From the NCBI RefSeq assembly GCF_018403225.1, contig NZ_BOSG01000001.1:930001-994000 (forward strand): a DNA stretch of 64,000 nt, read 5' to 3'. Of the stretch, positions 55,127-64,000 are shown piece by piece (positions within the stretch are counted from its first letter, which is position 1; each line of letters opens with the position of its first letter). The DNA is from Paenibacillus sp. J23TS9. Its GTDB lineage: Bacteria > Bacillota > Bacilli > Paenibacillales > Paenibacillaceae. The notes under the pieces are model-generated. The model made no database searches and was not told the DNA's origin. It saw nothing but the letters and a program-made list of their open reading frames with translations. The position numbers and the translations under genes are program-made.

Positions 55127-56644
55127 ATGAATAACGATGTAAAGGCAAAATTGGAATCTTTTAAGGAACTCGTGCGCAAAATTGGCGCATATACCGAAGC
55201 GATTTCCCTGATGCACTGGGATCTTCGTACGGGTGCACCACGCAAAGGCGTGGAACTTCGTTCCGGAGTCATCGGCACACTGTCTGCGGAGCAATTCAAG
55301 CTGCGTGTATCGGACGAAATGGGAGAATACATATCCTTTTTCACAAACCCAGAAGTCGACAGCCAACTGGATGAAACAACCCGTCGCGTGGTGAAGGAAT
55401 GCAAAAAGGATTACGAAGAAAACAAACAAATCCCTGCTAAAAAAATCGAGGAATTCTCCGTGCTTTCTGCACATACGCAGACCATCTGGGAAGAAGCAAA
55501 GGAAAACAATGATTTTGCTTCCTTCGAGCCGAATTTGACCAAAATCGTAAGTTTGCTGAAAGAATTTATTCAGTACTGGGGTGTTAAAGGCACGACTTAT
55601 GACACGCTGCTGGATAAATACGAGCCGGAATTGACCGTAGAAAAGCTGGATGAAGTCTTTGGCAGATTGCGTGACCGTTTGGTACCGCTGGTTTCCGCTA
55701 TACAAGCATCTCCCAGCAAACCGGATACGACATTCCTGGATCAAATTTTTGAAAAAGAGCAGCAGGAGAAAATGGGCCTCTTTATCCTCGAACAAATGGG
55801 TTATGACTTTGACGCAGGACGTCTTGATGAAAGCGTCCATCCATTCGCTACGGGGTTAAACTCTGGCGACGTACGGATTACGACCCACTATCTTCAGGAT
55901 GATGTGACCAGTGCGTTGTTCAGTTCCCTGCATGAAGGCGGACATGCACTGTATGAACAAAATATCAGCAAAGACCTTGCCGGCACACCGCTCGCGCAAG
56001 GAACTTCGATGGGCATTCACGAGTCCCAATCCCGTTTATGGGAAAACATAATCGGCCGCAGCCGCGCGTTCTGGGAACGCTATTACACAGATTTGCAAAA
56101 GCATTTCTCGCAGCAGCTTCAGGATGTAAAGCTTGAAGACTTCTACCGCGCCGTTAACCGTGTGGAAAACTCCCTCATTCGGATCGAATCCGACGAGTTG
56201 ACGTACAACCTTCATATCATTATCCGCTACGAAATCGAGAAGATGATCTTTAATGAAGGATTGGAAGTCAAAGATCTTCCGAAAGTATGGAATGAAAAAT
56301 ATCAGCAATATCTTGGCGTCACGCCACCAAATGACAGTCTAGGCGTACTGCAGGACGTTCACTGGTCCGGAGGGGATTTTGGTTATTTCGCTTCTTATTC
56401 CCTCGGCAACATGTACGCTGCCCAAATCATGAATACCATGAAAAAGGAGCTGCCTGAGCTGGACCGGTATATCCGTGAGGGCAATCTGATTCCAATCAAG
56501 GAATGGCTGACCGAGAAAATCTATCGCTTCGGCAAAAGCTTATCTCCTGCCGAGATCATCATGCAAGTAACCGGAGAGGAACTGAGCCCGGATTATCTGG
56601 CTGATTATCTCGAAGAGAAGTACAAGGAAATTTACAAGCTGTAA
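55127..56644 (+). CDS. Carboxypeptidase, M32 (Taq) family
   Basis: 505-aa zinc metallocarboxypeptidase. Motifs: ISLMHWDLRTGAPRKG, HPFATGLNSGDVRITT, zinc site HEGGH (H269, E270, H273), GIHESQSRLWEN, VHWSGGDFGYFASYSLGNMYAAQI. Cytoplasmic peptidase that removes C-terminal residues from peptides. ATG 55127 is chosen with GGCGAGG 11 bp upstream; GTG 55115 is possible. It stands alone with its own terminator. Confidence 0.95.
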   Translation: MNNDVKAKLESFKELVRKIGAYTEAISLMHWDLRTGAPRKGVELRSGVIGTLSAEQFKLRVSDEMGEYISFFTNPEVDSQLDETTRRVVKECKKDYEENKQIPAKKIEEFSVLSAHTQTIWEEAKENNDFASFEPNLTKIVSLLKEFIQYWGVKGTTYDTLLDKYEPELTVEKLDEVFGRLRDRLVPLVSAIQASPSKPDTTFLDQIFEKEQQEKMGLFILEQMGYDFDAGRLDESVHPFATGLNSGDVRITTHYLQDDVTSALFSSLHEGGHALYEQNISKDLAGTPLAQGTSMGIHESQSRLWENIIGRSRAFWERYYTDLQKHFSQQLQDVKLEDFYRAVNRVENSLIRIESDELTYNLHIIIRYEIEKMIFNEGLEVKDLPKVWNEKYQQYLGVTPPNDSLGVLQDVHWSGGDFGYFASYSLGNMYAAQIMNTMKKELPELDRYIREGNLIPIKEWLTEKIYRFGKSLSPAEIIMQVTGEELSPDYLADYLEEKYKEIYKL

Positions 56645-56673
56645 GCTGCTGAATTAAGTACAAGCTTACAAAG

Positions 56674-56735
56674 AAAGCTCCTGAGTGTTCTCTGCAACGT
56701 TTATGTTGCGGAAGACTTAGGGGCTTTTTTTGTGT
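56674..56735 (+). terminator. Terminator of the M32 gene
   Basis: Outer stem AAAGCTCCTGAGT / ACTTAGGGGCTTT with an inner TGCAAC...GTTGCG hairpin, followed by T7. Confidence 0.85.
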
Positions 56736-56848
56736 TGTGAACGATCGGTCTATCTACCGTGAGTCATTTTTGATAACAGTTTTATTTAACCCTTTGCTGG
56801 GCGGATGCATATGATGGCATATGGCTTGAAGAGGATGGAGGAAGGCAT

Positions 56849-57859
56849 ATGCTGAAGAACAAACGAGGGATTTGGATCGGACTTTTCTCTCTTGTCCTGT
56901 GCGGAATGATCTTTTCGGGATGCTCCGGCAGCAAATCCGCGGTGAAGGTGAAAGTGGGGGAAGTCACGCGGTCCGTTTTCTATGCCCCTGAATATGTGGC
57001 GCTGGAAAAAGGATTTTTTAAGGAGGAAGGACTGGATGTCGAGCTGCAAACGATCCCTGGCGGCGACAAAACGATGACAGCTCTTTTATCAGGGGCCATT
57101 AATGTGGCTTTGGTCGGATCCGAAACATCCATCTATGTGTACCAGCAGGGTTCGGATGATCCGGTCATCAATTTTGGTCAAGTCACGCAAACCGATGGCA
57201 CTTTTTTAATGGCAAGGAACCAAGAAGGCAAGCTGGATTGGAACAATGTGAAAGGGAGTGTTTTCCTGGGTCAGCGTAAAGGAGGCATGCCGCAAATGGC
57301 AGGCGAATTTACACTGCGCAAGCATAACATTGATCCCCAGAAGGATTTGAAGCTGATCCAGAATATTGATTTTGCGAATATCGCCTCTGCCTATTTATCC
57401 GGGACGGGGGATTATGTGCAGCTGTTTGAGCCGCAGGCATCTATTTTTGAAAAAGAAGGAAAAGGCCATGTCGTTGCATCCTTCGGTGAGGAAAGCGGCC
57501 ATTTGCCGTATACGGTATTTATGAGTAAGCAGAGCTACATCAAAAAGAACAACGATACCGTACAAAAATTCACGAATGCGCTGCAGAAAGCGCAAAACTG
57601 GGTCCAACAGCACAGTCCTGAAGAAATTGCGGATGCCATCCTGCCTTACTTCAAGGACGCAGATAAAGAAATTATCATCTCTTCCGTCAAACGCTATAAA
57701 GATCAAGGTACGTATGCTGCGGATCCGATCGTGGATGAAACCGAATGGAATAATCTGCTCGATGTCATGAGCCAGGCTGGAGAACTGAAAGAGAAAGTGC
57801 CGGCAACAGCGATCGTCGACAACAGCTTTGCCGAAAAAGCCAAGTCATTCGTGAAATAG
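56849..57859 (+). CDS. NitT/TauT-type ABC transporter binding lipoprotein
   Basis: 336-aa binding protein of the SsuA/TauA/ThiY class: signal peptide and lipobox (MIFSGCSGS), then VFYAPEYVALEKGFFKEEGL and ALLSGAINVALVGSE, with VFLGQRKGGMPQMAGEFTLRK in the middle. Such systems import nitrate, sulfonates or thiamine-precursor pyrimidines. Next to it are the ATPase and permease of one importer. No riboswitch or sulfonatase gene is seen, so the substrate is open. Confidence 0.9.
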   Translation: MLKNKRGIWIGLFSLVLCGMIFSGCSGSKSAVKVKVGEVTRSVFYAPEYVALEKGFFKEEGLDVELQTIPGGDKTMTALLSGAINVALVGSETSIYVYQQGSDDPVINFGQVTQTDGTFLMARNQEGKLDWNNVKGSVFLGQRKGGMPQMAGEFTLRKHNIDPQKDLKLIQNIDFANIASAYLSGTGDYVQLFEPQASIFEKEGKGHVVASFGEESGHLPYTVFMSKQSYIKKNNDTVQKFTNALQKAQNWVQQHSPEEIADAILPYFKDADKEIIISSVKRYKDQGTYAADPIVDETEWNNLLDVMSQAGELKEKVPATAIVDNSFAEKAKSFVK

Positions 57860-57888
57860 CATTCCAATGCCGAGAGGAGAGTGGAAGC

Positions 57889-58665
57889 ATGGAGCCGGTA
57901 GTTGAATTACAGCATATTACGCATGTTTACGTCAGTGACCGCGAAGCATCACTGGCCCTGGACGGATTGGATTTGAAGGTGTTTCCGGGGGAGTTCGTCA
58001 GTCTTGTCGGCCCAAGCGGGTGCGGCAAGACGACGCTGCTCTCCATTGTAGCTGGATTGCTCAACCCTACGAAAGGCGGAGTGTTTGTCTACGGGCGCAA
58101 AGTGGAAGGACCGACGCCTGAAGTAGGATACATGCTGCAGCAGGACTATTTATTCCCTTGGCGCACTATTTTTGAAAATGCCTCGATCGGGCTTGAGCTT
58201 ACAGGGAGACTGGATGATAAACAACTCGCCAGAACATCCTCTTTGCTTGAGGAAATGGGGCTTGAGGAAGCCAAAAATATGTATCCGCAGCAGTTATCCG
58301 GAGGAATGAGGCAGCGAGTGGCTCTGGTGCGGACGCTGTCTACTGATCCCGGTCTGCTGCTGCTGGATGAGCCTTTTTCCGCACTGGATTACCAGACTAA
58401 GCTGCAGCTGGAGGATTTGATTTCGGAGACGCTGCGTGAGAAGAATAAAACGGCAATTTTGGTTACCCATGATTTATCCGAGGCCGTAGCGGTCAGCGAC
58501 CGTGTTATCGTGCTTGGAAGCCATCCGGGAAAGATTCGCAGAACTTTTGAAGTTCCGGAGCATATTCGGCTCGCAAGGCCTTTGGTGGCCAGGGAGCAGA
58601 GTGGCTTTAATGAACTGTTTCATGAGATTTGGCGCGAAATGGAGAGCGCCGGGGATAAGGAGTGA
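57889..58665 (+). CDS. NitT/TauT-type ABC transporter ATPase
   Basis: 258 aa; Walker A GPSGCGKTT (41-49), Q-loop (MLQQDYLFPWRTIFEN), signature LSGGMRQR (from 136), Walker B LLLLDEPFSALD, H-loop (LVTHDLSEAVAVSDR). Starts 29 bp after the binding-protein gene. Energises the neighbouring permease. Confidence 0.94.
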   Translation: MEPVVELQHITHVYVSDREASLALDGLDLKVFPGEFVSLVGPSGCGKTTLLSIVAGLLNPTKGGVFVYGRKVEGPTPEVGYMLQQDYLFPWRTIFENASIGLELTGRLDDKQLARTSSLLEEMGLEEAKNMYPQQLSGGMRQRVALVRTLSTDPGLLLLDEPFSALDYQTKLQLEDLISETLREKNKTAILVTHDLSEAVAVSDRVIVLGSHPGKIRRTFEVPEHIRLARPLVAREQSGFNELFHEIWREMESAGDKE

Positions 58666-58671
58666 GGGTAG

Positions 58672-59520
58672 ATGTCAGTGCTGAACAGCCGGATGAACAC
58701 GAATACACCCGCTCTTCCGGAAGATAGTTTGCAGATGCTGCATAAGTCACATCTCAAGCGCCAAAAGAAACAGCGTATTCAGGTGTTTTCCGTACAAATG
58801 GCGTTATTGCTGTTGTTTTTTGCATTTTGGGAGATCGCGGGCAGGCTGAAATGGATCGATGTGCTGCTGTTCAGCTATCCGTCCAAGGTATTCGCGCAGA
58901 TTGGCAAAGATATGGTGAGCGGTGAGCTCTGGGGGCATCTTGGAATTACGGTCGGGGAAACAGCAGCGGGATTTGTGCTGGGAACGCTTTTTGGGACGCT
59001 GCTTGCCGTACTGATCTGGTGGTCACCGTTTCTTTCCAAGGTGCTTGACCCTTACATGGTTGTCTTTAACAGTATGCCTAAGGTCGCCTTAGGTCCCATA
59101 TTCATCGTGATGTTTGGTGCCGGATTTTTATCCATCACCGTTACCACGCTGTCCATCACAGTGATTGTGACGACGCTGGTAGTGTATAACAGCTTTTGCG
59201 AGGTGGACACCAATCTGATTAAGGTTGTGCGCGTCTTCGGCGGGACGAGGGCTCAGGTATTCCGTAAAGTAATTCTTCCGGCCTCTTTTCCTACCATTAT
59301 ATCTACCCTGAAGGTCAATGTAGGCATGGCCTGGGTTGGCGTTATTGTAGGCGAATTTCTGGTGGCCAAGATGGGGCTCGGCTATTTGATCATTTATGGT
59401 TTTCAGGTATTTAACTTTACGCTTGTCATGTCCAGCCTGCTGATTATTGCTGTTGTTGCTACAGGTATGTACCAGCTTGTCGTCTATGCGGAGCGTAAAC
59501 TGCTGAATCATCGGCGATAA
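58672..59520 (+). CDS. NitT/TauT-type ABC transporter permease
   Basis: 282-aa permease of the SsuC/TauC family with about six helices. Typical pieces: FPSKVFAQIGKD-like segment after helix 1, GTLFGTLLAVLIWW, FNSMPKVALGPIFIVMFGAG and the EAA-like RVFGGTRAQVFRKVILPASF. ATG 58672 lies 6 bp after the ATPase stop. Confidence 0.94.
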   Translation: MSVLNSRMNTNTPALPEDSLQMLHKSHLKRQKKQRIQVFSVQMALLLLFFAFWEIAGRLKWIDVLLFSYPSKVFAQIGKDMVSGELWGHLGITVGETAAGFVLGTLFGTLLAVLIWWSPFLSKVLDPYMVVFNSMPKVALGPIFIVMFGAGFLSITVTTLSITVIVTTLVVYNSFCEVDTNLIKVVRVFGGTRAQVFRKVILPASFPTIISTLKVNVGMAWVGVIVGEFLVAKMGLGYLIIYGFQVFNFTLVMSSLLIIAVVATGMYQLVVYAERKLLNHRR

Positions 59521-59652
59521 CCAAGGGAGAAAATGCTGCTGAATTCCGACATTTGTTCCGCTCAAAAAATTGACAGGCCCGTGTGACATTGTGTCCGGCG
59601 CTGAAATCCGCTACCATGGAATACGTCAAATGTGTAAGAAAGAGGCGGTTTC

Positions 59653-60633
59653 ATGGGCTTTCGTGTCATTAAAACAGCCATTGCAACTCTCATGGCGATT
59701 CTGGTAGCGGATGCGTTCGGCATAACAGGGCCGCTGTCAGCAGGCCTGCTGGCTGTACTCGGCGTGGATGTTACCCGTAAGAAAAGCATAAGAACGATAT
59801 CTGCCCGTTTTTTCGCATCGCTTCTCGGGCTTGCTTTTGCTTGCGTATTATTTGAAATTCTGGGCTATCATTACTGGGTGCTGGCTATCTATATATTAGT
59901 TGCCTTTCCCATAATAGCCCGCGCCAACTTCAAAGAAGGTATCGTAACCAGCTCGGTAGTTGTCTTCCGGGTCTATGGCAATGGCAGCATCACGCTGCCG
60001 ACGCTCGTGACACAGATTGAATTGCTTGTGATTGGCCTGGGTTCAGCAATGATTGTTAACCTGGCATATATGCCGCAGGCAGCCGATCAGATGGTTGCAA
60101 TCCGCAAACGGGTGGATAAGCAGTTCTCTATTATTTTCGCCCGGATTGCCCAAACGCTGCGTGATCCTGACTATGTATGGGATGGAAAAGAACTGATTGA
60201 AGCAGGCAAAGAAATCCGCATCGGAAAAGAGGCGTCGCACCGGGCGATGGAGAATCAAATGCTTCATCCGGACGAGGTCTGGAGCATTTATTTTTACATG
60301 AGGAAAGAGCAGCTGGAGTCCATTCAGAACATGCTGCAGCTCATTTCACATGTATATCATAAGCTCCCGCAAGCGGATGATGTAGCAGAGCTTTTCGAGC
60401 AGCTCAGTCATGATGTTACGGAGGAAGTATATACCGGCCGCACGGAATTTCTTTTGGAACGGCTGGAACAGGAATTTAAAACGATGGAGCTGCCTTCCAC
60501 CCGGGAGGAATTTGAGATCCGCTCGGCAATTCTGCAGCTGATCCGCGAATTGTCCCTCTATCTTAAGCTGGCGAAAAAGAATAAGGCGCCGACTTCCGTC
60601 GCTGCACGTAAAGCTGCCATCACTTCTGAATAA
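59653..60633 (+). CDS. Aromatic acid exporter family (DUF939-type) membrane protein
   Basis: 326 aa. The N-terminal half has about five helices (MGFRVIKTAIATLMAILVAD, then LAVLGVDVTRKKS, GLAFACVLFEIL, VAFPIIARANFKEGIVTSS), the pattern of the FUSC-like DUF939 group (YqjA/YgaE type). The C-terminal half is a cytoplasmic helical domain (EEVYTGRTEFLLERLEQEF). Probable efflux or envelope-stress protein; transport is inferred from family only. Own promoter region of 130 bp and a strong terminator. Confidence 0.85.
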   Translation: MGFRVIKTAIATLMAILVADAFGITGPLSAGLLAVLGVDVTRKKSIRTISARFFASLLGLAFACVLFEILGYHYWVLAIYILVAFPIIARANFKEGIVTSSVVVFRVYGNGSITLPTLVTQIELLVIGLGSAMIVNLAYMPQAADQMVAIRKRVDKQFSIIFARIAQTLRDPDYVWDGKELIEAGKEIRIGKEASHRAMENQMLHPDEVWSIYFYMRKEQLESIQNMLQLISHVYHKLPQADDVAELFEQLSHDVTEEVYTGRTEFLLERLEQEFKTMELPSTREEFEIRSAILQLIRELSLYLKLAKKNKAPTSVAARKAAITSE

Positions 60634-60650
60634 CGGCATATGCCTCATAT

Positions 60651-60700
60651 ACCCCTGCTGCAGGCTTCTGTGCTAGAACCTGATCGCCAGCAGGGGTTTT
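60651..60700 (+). terminator. Terminator of the DUF939 gene
   Basis: ACCCCTGCTG / CAGCAGGGGT with an inner CAGG...CCTG pair, followed by TTT. Confidence 0.88.
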
Positions 60701-60934
60701 CACGTTTTTTGCAGGGGATTTTCATCATATAATACTTCCAACGCAGTAGAGCAAAGCTTTGATATTATTAGTTACTACACGGTGTTCTACTTAGAAAGTT
60801 GCGTATTTTCGCCATTCGCTGGCATTCTCTTTCGAAGCGAAGAAGAATATTTCATTCATTTATGCTCGTTTAATCAACAAATGCCTATGTCCTGCATACA
60901 CTTAAGTGAATGATTGTATGGAGGAGGTTCAAAG
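60701..60934. other. Upstream region of cotE
   Basis: Carries GGAGGAGG-type ribosome binding site at 60920-60927. Sporulation promoters (sigma-E/K) are expected for cotE, but I found no convincing hexamers. Confidence 0.4.
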
Positions 60935-61492
60935 ATGTCATTAAGCGATAAACATCAATGTAGAGAGATCATAACGAAAGCGATCTGCGGCAAAGGTCGT
61001 AAGTTCTCTACCGTAACACATACCGTGACTCCGCCTCATAATCCAACCAGCATCTTGGGGGCATGGATTATAAACCATCAGTACGAAGCGGTTGCCGCAG
61101 GCGACGGAATTGAAGTTATTGGTACTTACGATATCAACATCTGGTACTCCTATGACAAAAACTCTCAAACCGACGTCGCGAAAGAAACGGTATCCTATGT
61201 AGAGCTGGTTCCGCTCTCGTATCTGGATCCAAAACACCGGGCTTCAACCGTGGAGGTATCTGCGGAGGCCACGCAGGAACCTAGCTGCGTTGAAGCCAGT
61301 GTTTCGTCCGGGGGAGGCAATGTCATCATCCGCGTAGAACGTGAGTTTTGCGTAGAGCTTGTGGCCGAGACCAAGGTTCGTGTTCTGGTGTGTGAAAAAG
61401 GCCATGGGGATTACGAAGACAAAGAATTTGATTTCGGCGACGATGTGGACTACGACGATTTGGATCCTGATTCATTGGATGATGAATTGTAG
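60935..61492 (+). CDS. cotE: Outer spore coat morphogenetic protein CotE
   Basis: 185 aa, about the family length (181 in B. subtilis). SDKHQCREIITKAICGKGRK start, VTPPHNPTSILGAWIINHQY and GTYDINIWYSYD are CotE-typical; the C-terminus is very acidic (FDFGDDVDYDDLDPDSLDDEL has the usual Asp/Glu tail). Needed for outer coat assembly in the sporulating mother cell. ATG 60935 follows GGAGGAGG; the frame is open to 60914 without such a site. Lies two genes upstream of mutS, as in relatives. Confidence 0.95.
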   Translation: MSLSDKHQCREIITKAICGKGRKFSTVTHTVTPPHNPTSILGAWIINHQYEAVAAGDGIEVIGTYDINIWYSYDKNSQTDVAKETVSYVELVPLSYLDPKHRASTVEVSAEATQEPSCVEASVSSGGGNVIIRVEREFCVELVAETKVRVLVCEKGHGDYEDKEFDFGDDVDYDDLDPDSLDDEL

Positions 61493-61549
61493 GTTAGCGG
61501 GGCTGGAAAAGAGGTATGGTTTAATATATGACGCGAGGGCGGCGGCGTA

Positions 61550-61577
61550 GAGGGCGGATGCCCTCCTTTTTTATTTT
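61550..61577 (+). terminator. Terminator of cotE
   Basis: GAGGGC-GGAT-GCCCTC hairpin followed by CTTTTTTATTTTT. Confidence 0.92.
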
Positions 61578-61613
61578 TATTTTTATTTATTCGCGAAAAG
61601 GGTGAAGCGGTAG

Positions 61614-62870
61614 ATGAATAATCAGGAGGAAGCAGAACGTTATGGAAGCTGGTCCGTCTCACTCAGGCATGCACGCCTGACCCGTTCCGGGATAGCTTCA
61701 CTGCTCAACGTGAGCGATAAACCTCAAGAGGGCGGTGTCTATCGCAGCCGTTATGCTGTTCATGTATCCGGCTTGCATGCCATCGAAGTGGCTAAAGTGG
61801 AAGGACCGGACCGTTCATTCCGCTCACCGATACCGCTGAATACGGAGCAGGCAGCCGTTTCATCCTCCTTGCTTTATCAACTTGAAAAAAGGGCAGTACG
61901 CAGCCTGTACACACTTGGCTTAAGCTCTGGGGAGGTACTGCTTGTATCCACCGGCGGCGAACGAAAATATGCGGTTGAACAGATCACACCGTCGGCTTGG
62001 ATAGAAGGTCAGAGGCTGCAGCAGCTGTATCTACGGGCAGAACGTGAACATGCACGGAAGCTTCGGCATGAGCTCGGCAATACATCATCTCTCATGCTGG
62101 GGATGGATCCGGAATTTCTGATTGTAGAACCCGGTGACCATGAGGTTGTACCTGCATCCCGCTATCTGGACCGGGAAGGTGAAGTCGGATGTGATGCGGT
62201 GCATGGAGACGGGATAACCACATATCCCATTGCCGAGCTGCGGCCGCAGCCGAGTGCGAATCCCCGGGGACTGCTGGTCGGATTGATGAGAACGATGCGG
62301 ATGGCAGGGGAGATGATCACGGACCGGTCACTGCTTTGGCTGGCCGGAGGCATGCCGAAGACAGGACTGCCGCTCGGAGGCCATCTTCATTTCAGCGGCA
62401 TCGAGCTGACAGCTGAGCTGCTGAGGACGCTGGATAATTATCTTACTCTACCGGTCTCCGTTCTGGAGGCGCCGAGCAGTCAGTTAAGACGTCCGAAATA
62501 TGGTTATCTCGGAGATTTCCGCAGGCAACCGCATGGAGGCTTTGAGTACAGGACGCTGCCCAGCTTCCTTGTCTCCCCTCTTTTGACCAAAGGGATTGTA
62601 TATCTCTCCTACCTGATTGTTACCAATTATCGGACACTTTCCCGCCGTCCTCTTGAAGATGAAGACCGGATACATCAGGCCTACTATAGGGGGCAAAGGG
62701 AGAAGATACGTGAATGCCTCGAGCCGATGGTCGCAGATCTTCAGGCTCTGGAGAAGTATAAGGAAGTGGAATCGTATATCGACCCACTCCTCCGTCATAT
62801 CCGGCAAGGTGGCGTCTGGAATGAATTTCGTGATATTAGACCGCTCTGGAATATTCCCTTTCAGCCTTGA
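61614..62870 (+). CDS. PhiEco32-like amidoligase-type protein
   Basis: 418-aa COOH-NH2 ligase family protein. LMLGMDPEFLIVEPG, GCDAVHGDGITTYPIAELRP, GGHLHFSGIELT and GGFEYRTLPSFL are the conserved acid/His and Arg motifs of the PhiEco32 amidoligase-type 2 group (ATP-dependent amide bond formation, ATP-grasp/GS-like fold). Residues 1-150 are a distinct N-terminal domain. It lies between cotE and mutS; a role in modifying spore or cell-wall peptides is a guess from context. Confidence 0.85.
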   Translation: MNNQEEAERYGSWSVSLRHARLTRSGIASLLNVSDKPQEGGVYRSRYAVHVSGLHAIEVAKVEGPDRSFRSPIPLNTEQAAVSSSLLYQLEKRAVRSLYTLGLSSGEVLLVSTGGERKYAVEQITPSAWIEGQRLQQLYLRAEREHARKLRHELGNTSSLMLGMDPEFLIVEPGDHEVVPASRYLDREGEVGCDAVHGDGITTYPIAELRPQPSANPRGLLVGLMRTMRMAGEMITDRSLLWLAGGMPKTGLPLGGHLHFSGIELTAELLRTLDNYLTLPVSVLEAPSSQLRRPKYGYLGDFRRQPHGGFEYRTLPSFLVSPLLTKGIVYLSYLIVTNYRTLSRRPLEDEDRIHQAYYRGQREKIRECLEPMVADLQALEKYKEVESYIDPLLRHIRQGGVWNEFRDIRPLWNIPFQP

Positions 62871-62893
62871 TGATGATATCCTTTGATTTCTGC

Positions 62894-62930
62894 TATAATA
62901 GGGCATGAGCAAAGTTCGAGGTTTGGAGGT
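62894..62930 (+). promoter_or_regulatory. mutS -10 and ribosome binding site
   Basis: TATAAT at 62894-62899 is a perfect -10; the -35 is weak. GGAGGT (62925-62930) precedes ATG 62936 by 5 bp. Confidence 0.5.
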
Positions 62931-62935
62931 AAGTC

Positions 62936-64000
62936 ATGGCACAATATACGCCAATGATTGAACAATATTTAGCAGTGAAGGAACAAGCGCAAGACGCTTT
63001 CCTTTTTTTTCGTCTAGGCGATTTTTATGAAATGTTTTTTGAAGATGCAGTGAGGGCATCAAGAGAGCTTGAGATTACCTTGACCGGCCGCGAAGGCGGT
63101 GGGGTTGAACGAATTCCGATGTGCGGAGTACCATACCATTCGGCTGAAGGCTATATCCAGCGCCTGATTGAGAAAGGCTATAAAGTGGCCATTTGTGAGC
63201 AAATGGATGATCCGGCTGTCACGAAGGGCATGGTACGCCGTGAAATTGTCCGTGTGGTGACCCCGGGAACCATTATGGAAGGGAAGACCATTGCTGACAA
63301 ATCCAATAATTATCTGGTATGTGTGACAGAGAGTGACAGAATGATGTCGCTTGCTGCATGTGATATCTCGACAGGTGAACTGTATGTCACGTCGGTTCCT
63401 TCCTCTGTGGAATGGCTGCGCGATGAAATCGGCATTTATGAACCTGCGGAAATGATTGGCGACAGCGGGGTTCTGGAGCTGATTCAAACGGAACAAATGC
63501 AGTGGAGCCGTCCGGTTGTGTATACACCTTGGGAGAAAAAAGATGAGAAGCTGGTGCGGAGCCAATTCGGTGAAGCGGCCTGGGCCAGACTGGATCCCGA
63601 GCGCCAGCACTGCGTGTCTGTTCTCATTTCCTATCTGAGTGAGACCCAACGCCGCTCTTTGGGGCAGCTGACTCAGTTCTCGCCGTATGAACCCGGGCAT
63701 TACATGATTCTGGATCCATTTACTCGGCGGAATCTGGAGCTTGTGGAGACAGTACGTGATCGCTCGAAGAAGGGATCTCTGCTATGGCTTTTGGATCGTA
63801 CTCAGACGTCGATGGGAGCAAGACTTTTGCGGAGGTGGATCGATAAGCCGCTTCTTCACCGTAAACCTATTGAAGAACGCCTGGAGGCGGTAGATCATCT
63901 CTATAACCAGTTTATTCTTCGTGAGGATTTAAAGGCCTCATTAAATGAGATTTATGATTTGGAGCGGCTTGTGGCAAGAATTGCTTTTGGAAACGCCAAC
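62936..64000 (+). CDS. mutS: DNA mismatch repair protein MutS (3' truncated by window edge)
   Basis: 355 codons are in the window and the frame stays open to the last base; the full protein is about 850-900 aa. MAQYTPMIEQYLAVKEQ start; the mismatch-binding Phe-x-Glu motif is F30-Y31-E32 (GDFYEMF). GVPYHSAEGYIQRLIEKGYK, CEQMDDP, VVTPGT and the domain III start LDPFTRRNLELVET with GSLLWLLDRTQTSMGARLLRRW follow. The ATPase domain lies outside. Recognises mismatches and starts repair with MutL, which should be the next gene. Confidence 0.97.
   Translation, partial: MAQYTPMIEQYLAVKEQAQDAFLFFRLGDFYEMFFEDAVRASRELEITLTGREGGGVERIPMCGVPYHSAEGYIQRLIEKGYKVAICEQMDDPAVTKGMVRREIVRVVTPGTIMEGKTIADKSNNYLVCVTESDRMMSLAACDISTGELYVTSVPSSVEWLRDEIGIYEPAEMIGDSGVLELIQTEQMQWSRPVVYTPWEKKDEKLVRSQFGEAAWARLDPERQHCVSVLISYLSETQRRSLGQLTQFSPYEPGHYMILDPFTRRNLELVETVRDRSKKGSLLWLLDRTQTSMGARLLRRWIDKPLLHRKPIEERLEAVDHLYNQFILREDLKASLNEIYDLERLVARIAFGNAN

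Noticed and set aside
55085..55840. 251-codon minus-strand frame
   Set aside because: Antisense of the M32 carboxypeptidase gene, which has complete catalytic motifs.
56736..56848. Riboswitch ahead of the NitT/TauT-type transporter
   Set aside because: No TPP or SAM riboswitch core motif was visible in the short leader.
1..64000. CRISPR array, tRNA or rRNA genes
   Set aside because: No regularly spaced identical repeats of CRISPR size and no tRNA or rRNA signatures were noticed; the 11-bp-period repeats are hexamers without spacers of CRISPR length.

Overview
The window looks like a chromosomal segment of a Paenibacillus-type spore former (Bacillota, Paenibacillaceae). The reasons are a CotE spore-coat gene next to mutS, lipoprotein and copper-amine-oxidase-type stalk proteins, GGAGG-type ribosome binding sites with frequent GTG/TTG starts, and a very large share of carbohydrate ABC transporters, including DUF5696 and Yip1-type proteins.

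Left edge (1-7.5 kb): an AT-rich defence island. A 5'-truncated AAA+/KAP-like ATPase overlaps a 904-aa adenosine-deaminase-family protein with all metal and catalytic motifs intact. This is the gene layout of the RADAR anti-phage system (rdrA-rdrB). A clean terminator follows, then decayed genes: an ICE-type ParA remnant and a CPYC flavin oxidoreductase with an in-frame TGA and a frameshift. An intact Rrf2-type regulator closes the block.

8-17 kb: a 1056-aa GNAT fusion protein overlaps an amidohydrolase gene. Next comes a GntR/LacI chimeric repressor whose likely operator (palindrome centred on TATACTTAGTATA) lies at its own promoter and twice at the promoter of a binding-protein/two-permease sugar importer. 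A near-consensus cre site follows the second promoter. A decayed IS3-family transposase end lies at 17.4-17.7 kb.

18-24 kb: a stalk-domain protein, then an ABC / DUF1854 / ABC exporter operon in which both ABC subunits carry an N-terminal beta-rich domain plus a four-cysteine zinc ribbon.

24-52 kb: one large glycan uptake locus. It has five paralogous binding lipoproteins, a two-component system, an MsmX/UgpC-like ATPase, a 987-aa binding protein, two permease pairs, an NHL-TPR-Yip1 membrane protein, a DUF5696 protein, two AraC regulators, and GH29 and GH16 enzymes without signal peptides. Four intergenic regions share tandem 11-bp-period TTCACA repeats set 10 bp before a -10 hexamer. This is the architecture of OmpR/PhoB-type activator sites and probably marks the regulon of the two-component system inside the locus. 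The inferred flow is capture outside, import, then cytoplasmic hydrolysis.

52-64 kb: housekeeping and small operons: YxcD-like protein, PadR regulator, beta-carbonic anhydrase, HesB-like protein, M32 carboxypeptidase, a NitT/TauT-type transporter, a DUF939-type membrane protein, CotE, a PhiEco32-type amidoligase and the 5' part of mutS, which runs off the right edge.

All calls rest on reading translated motifs and DNA by eye; no database search was run.
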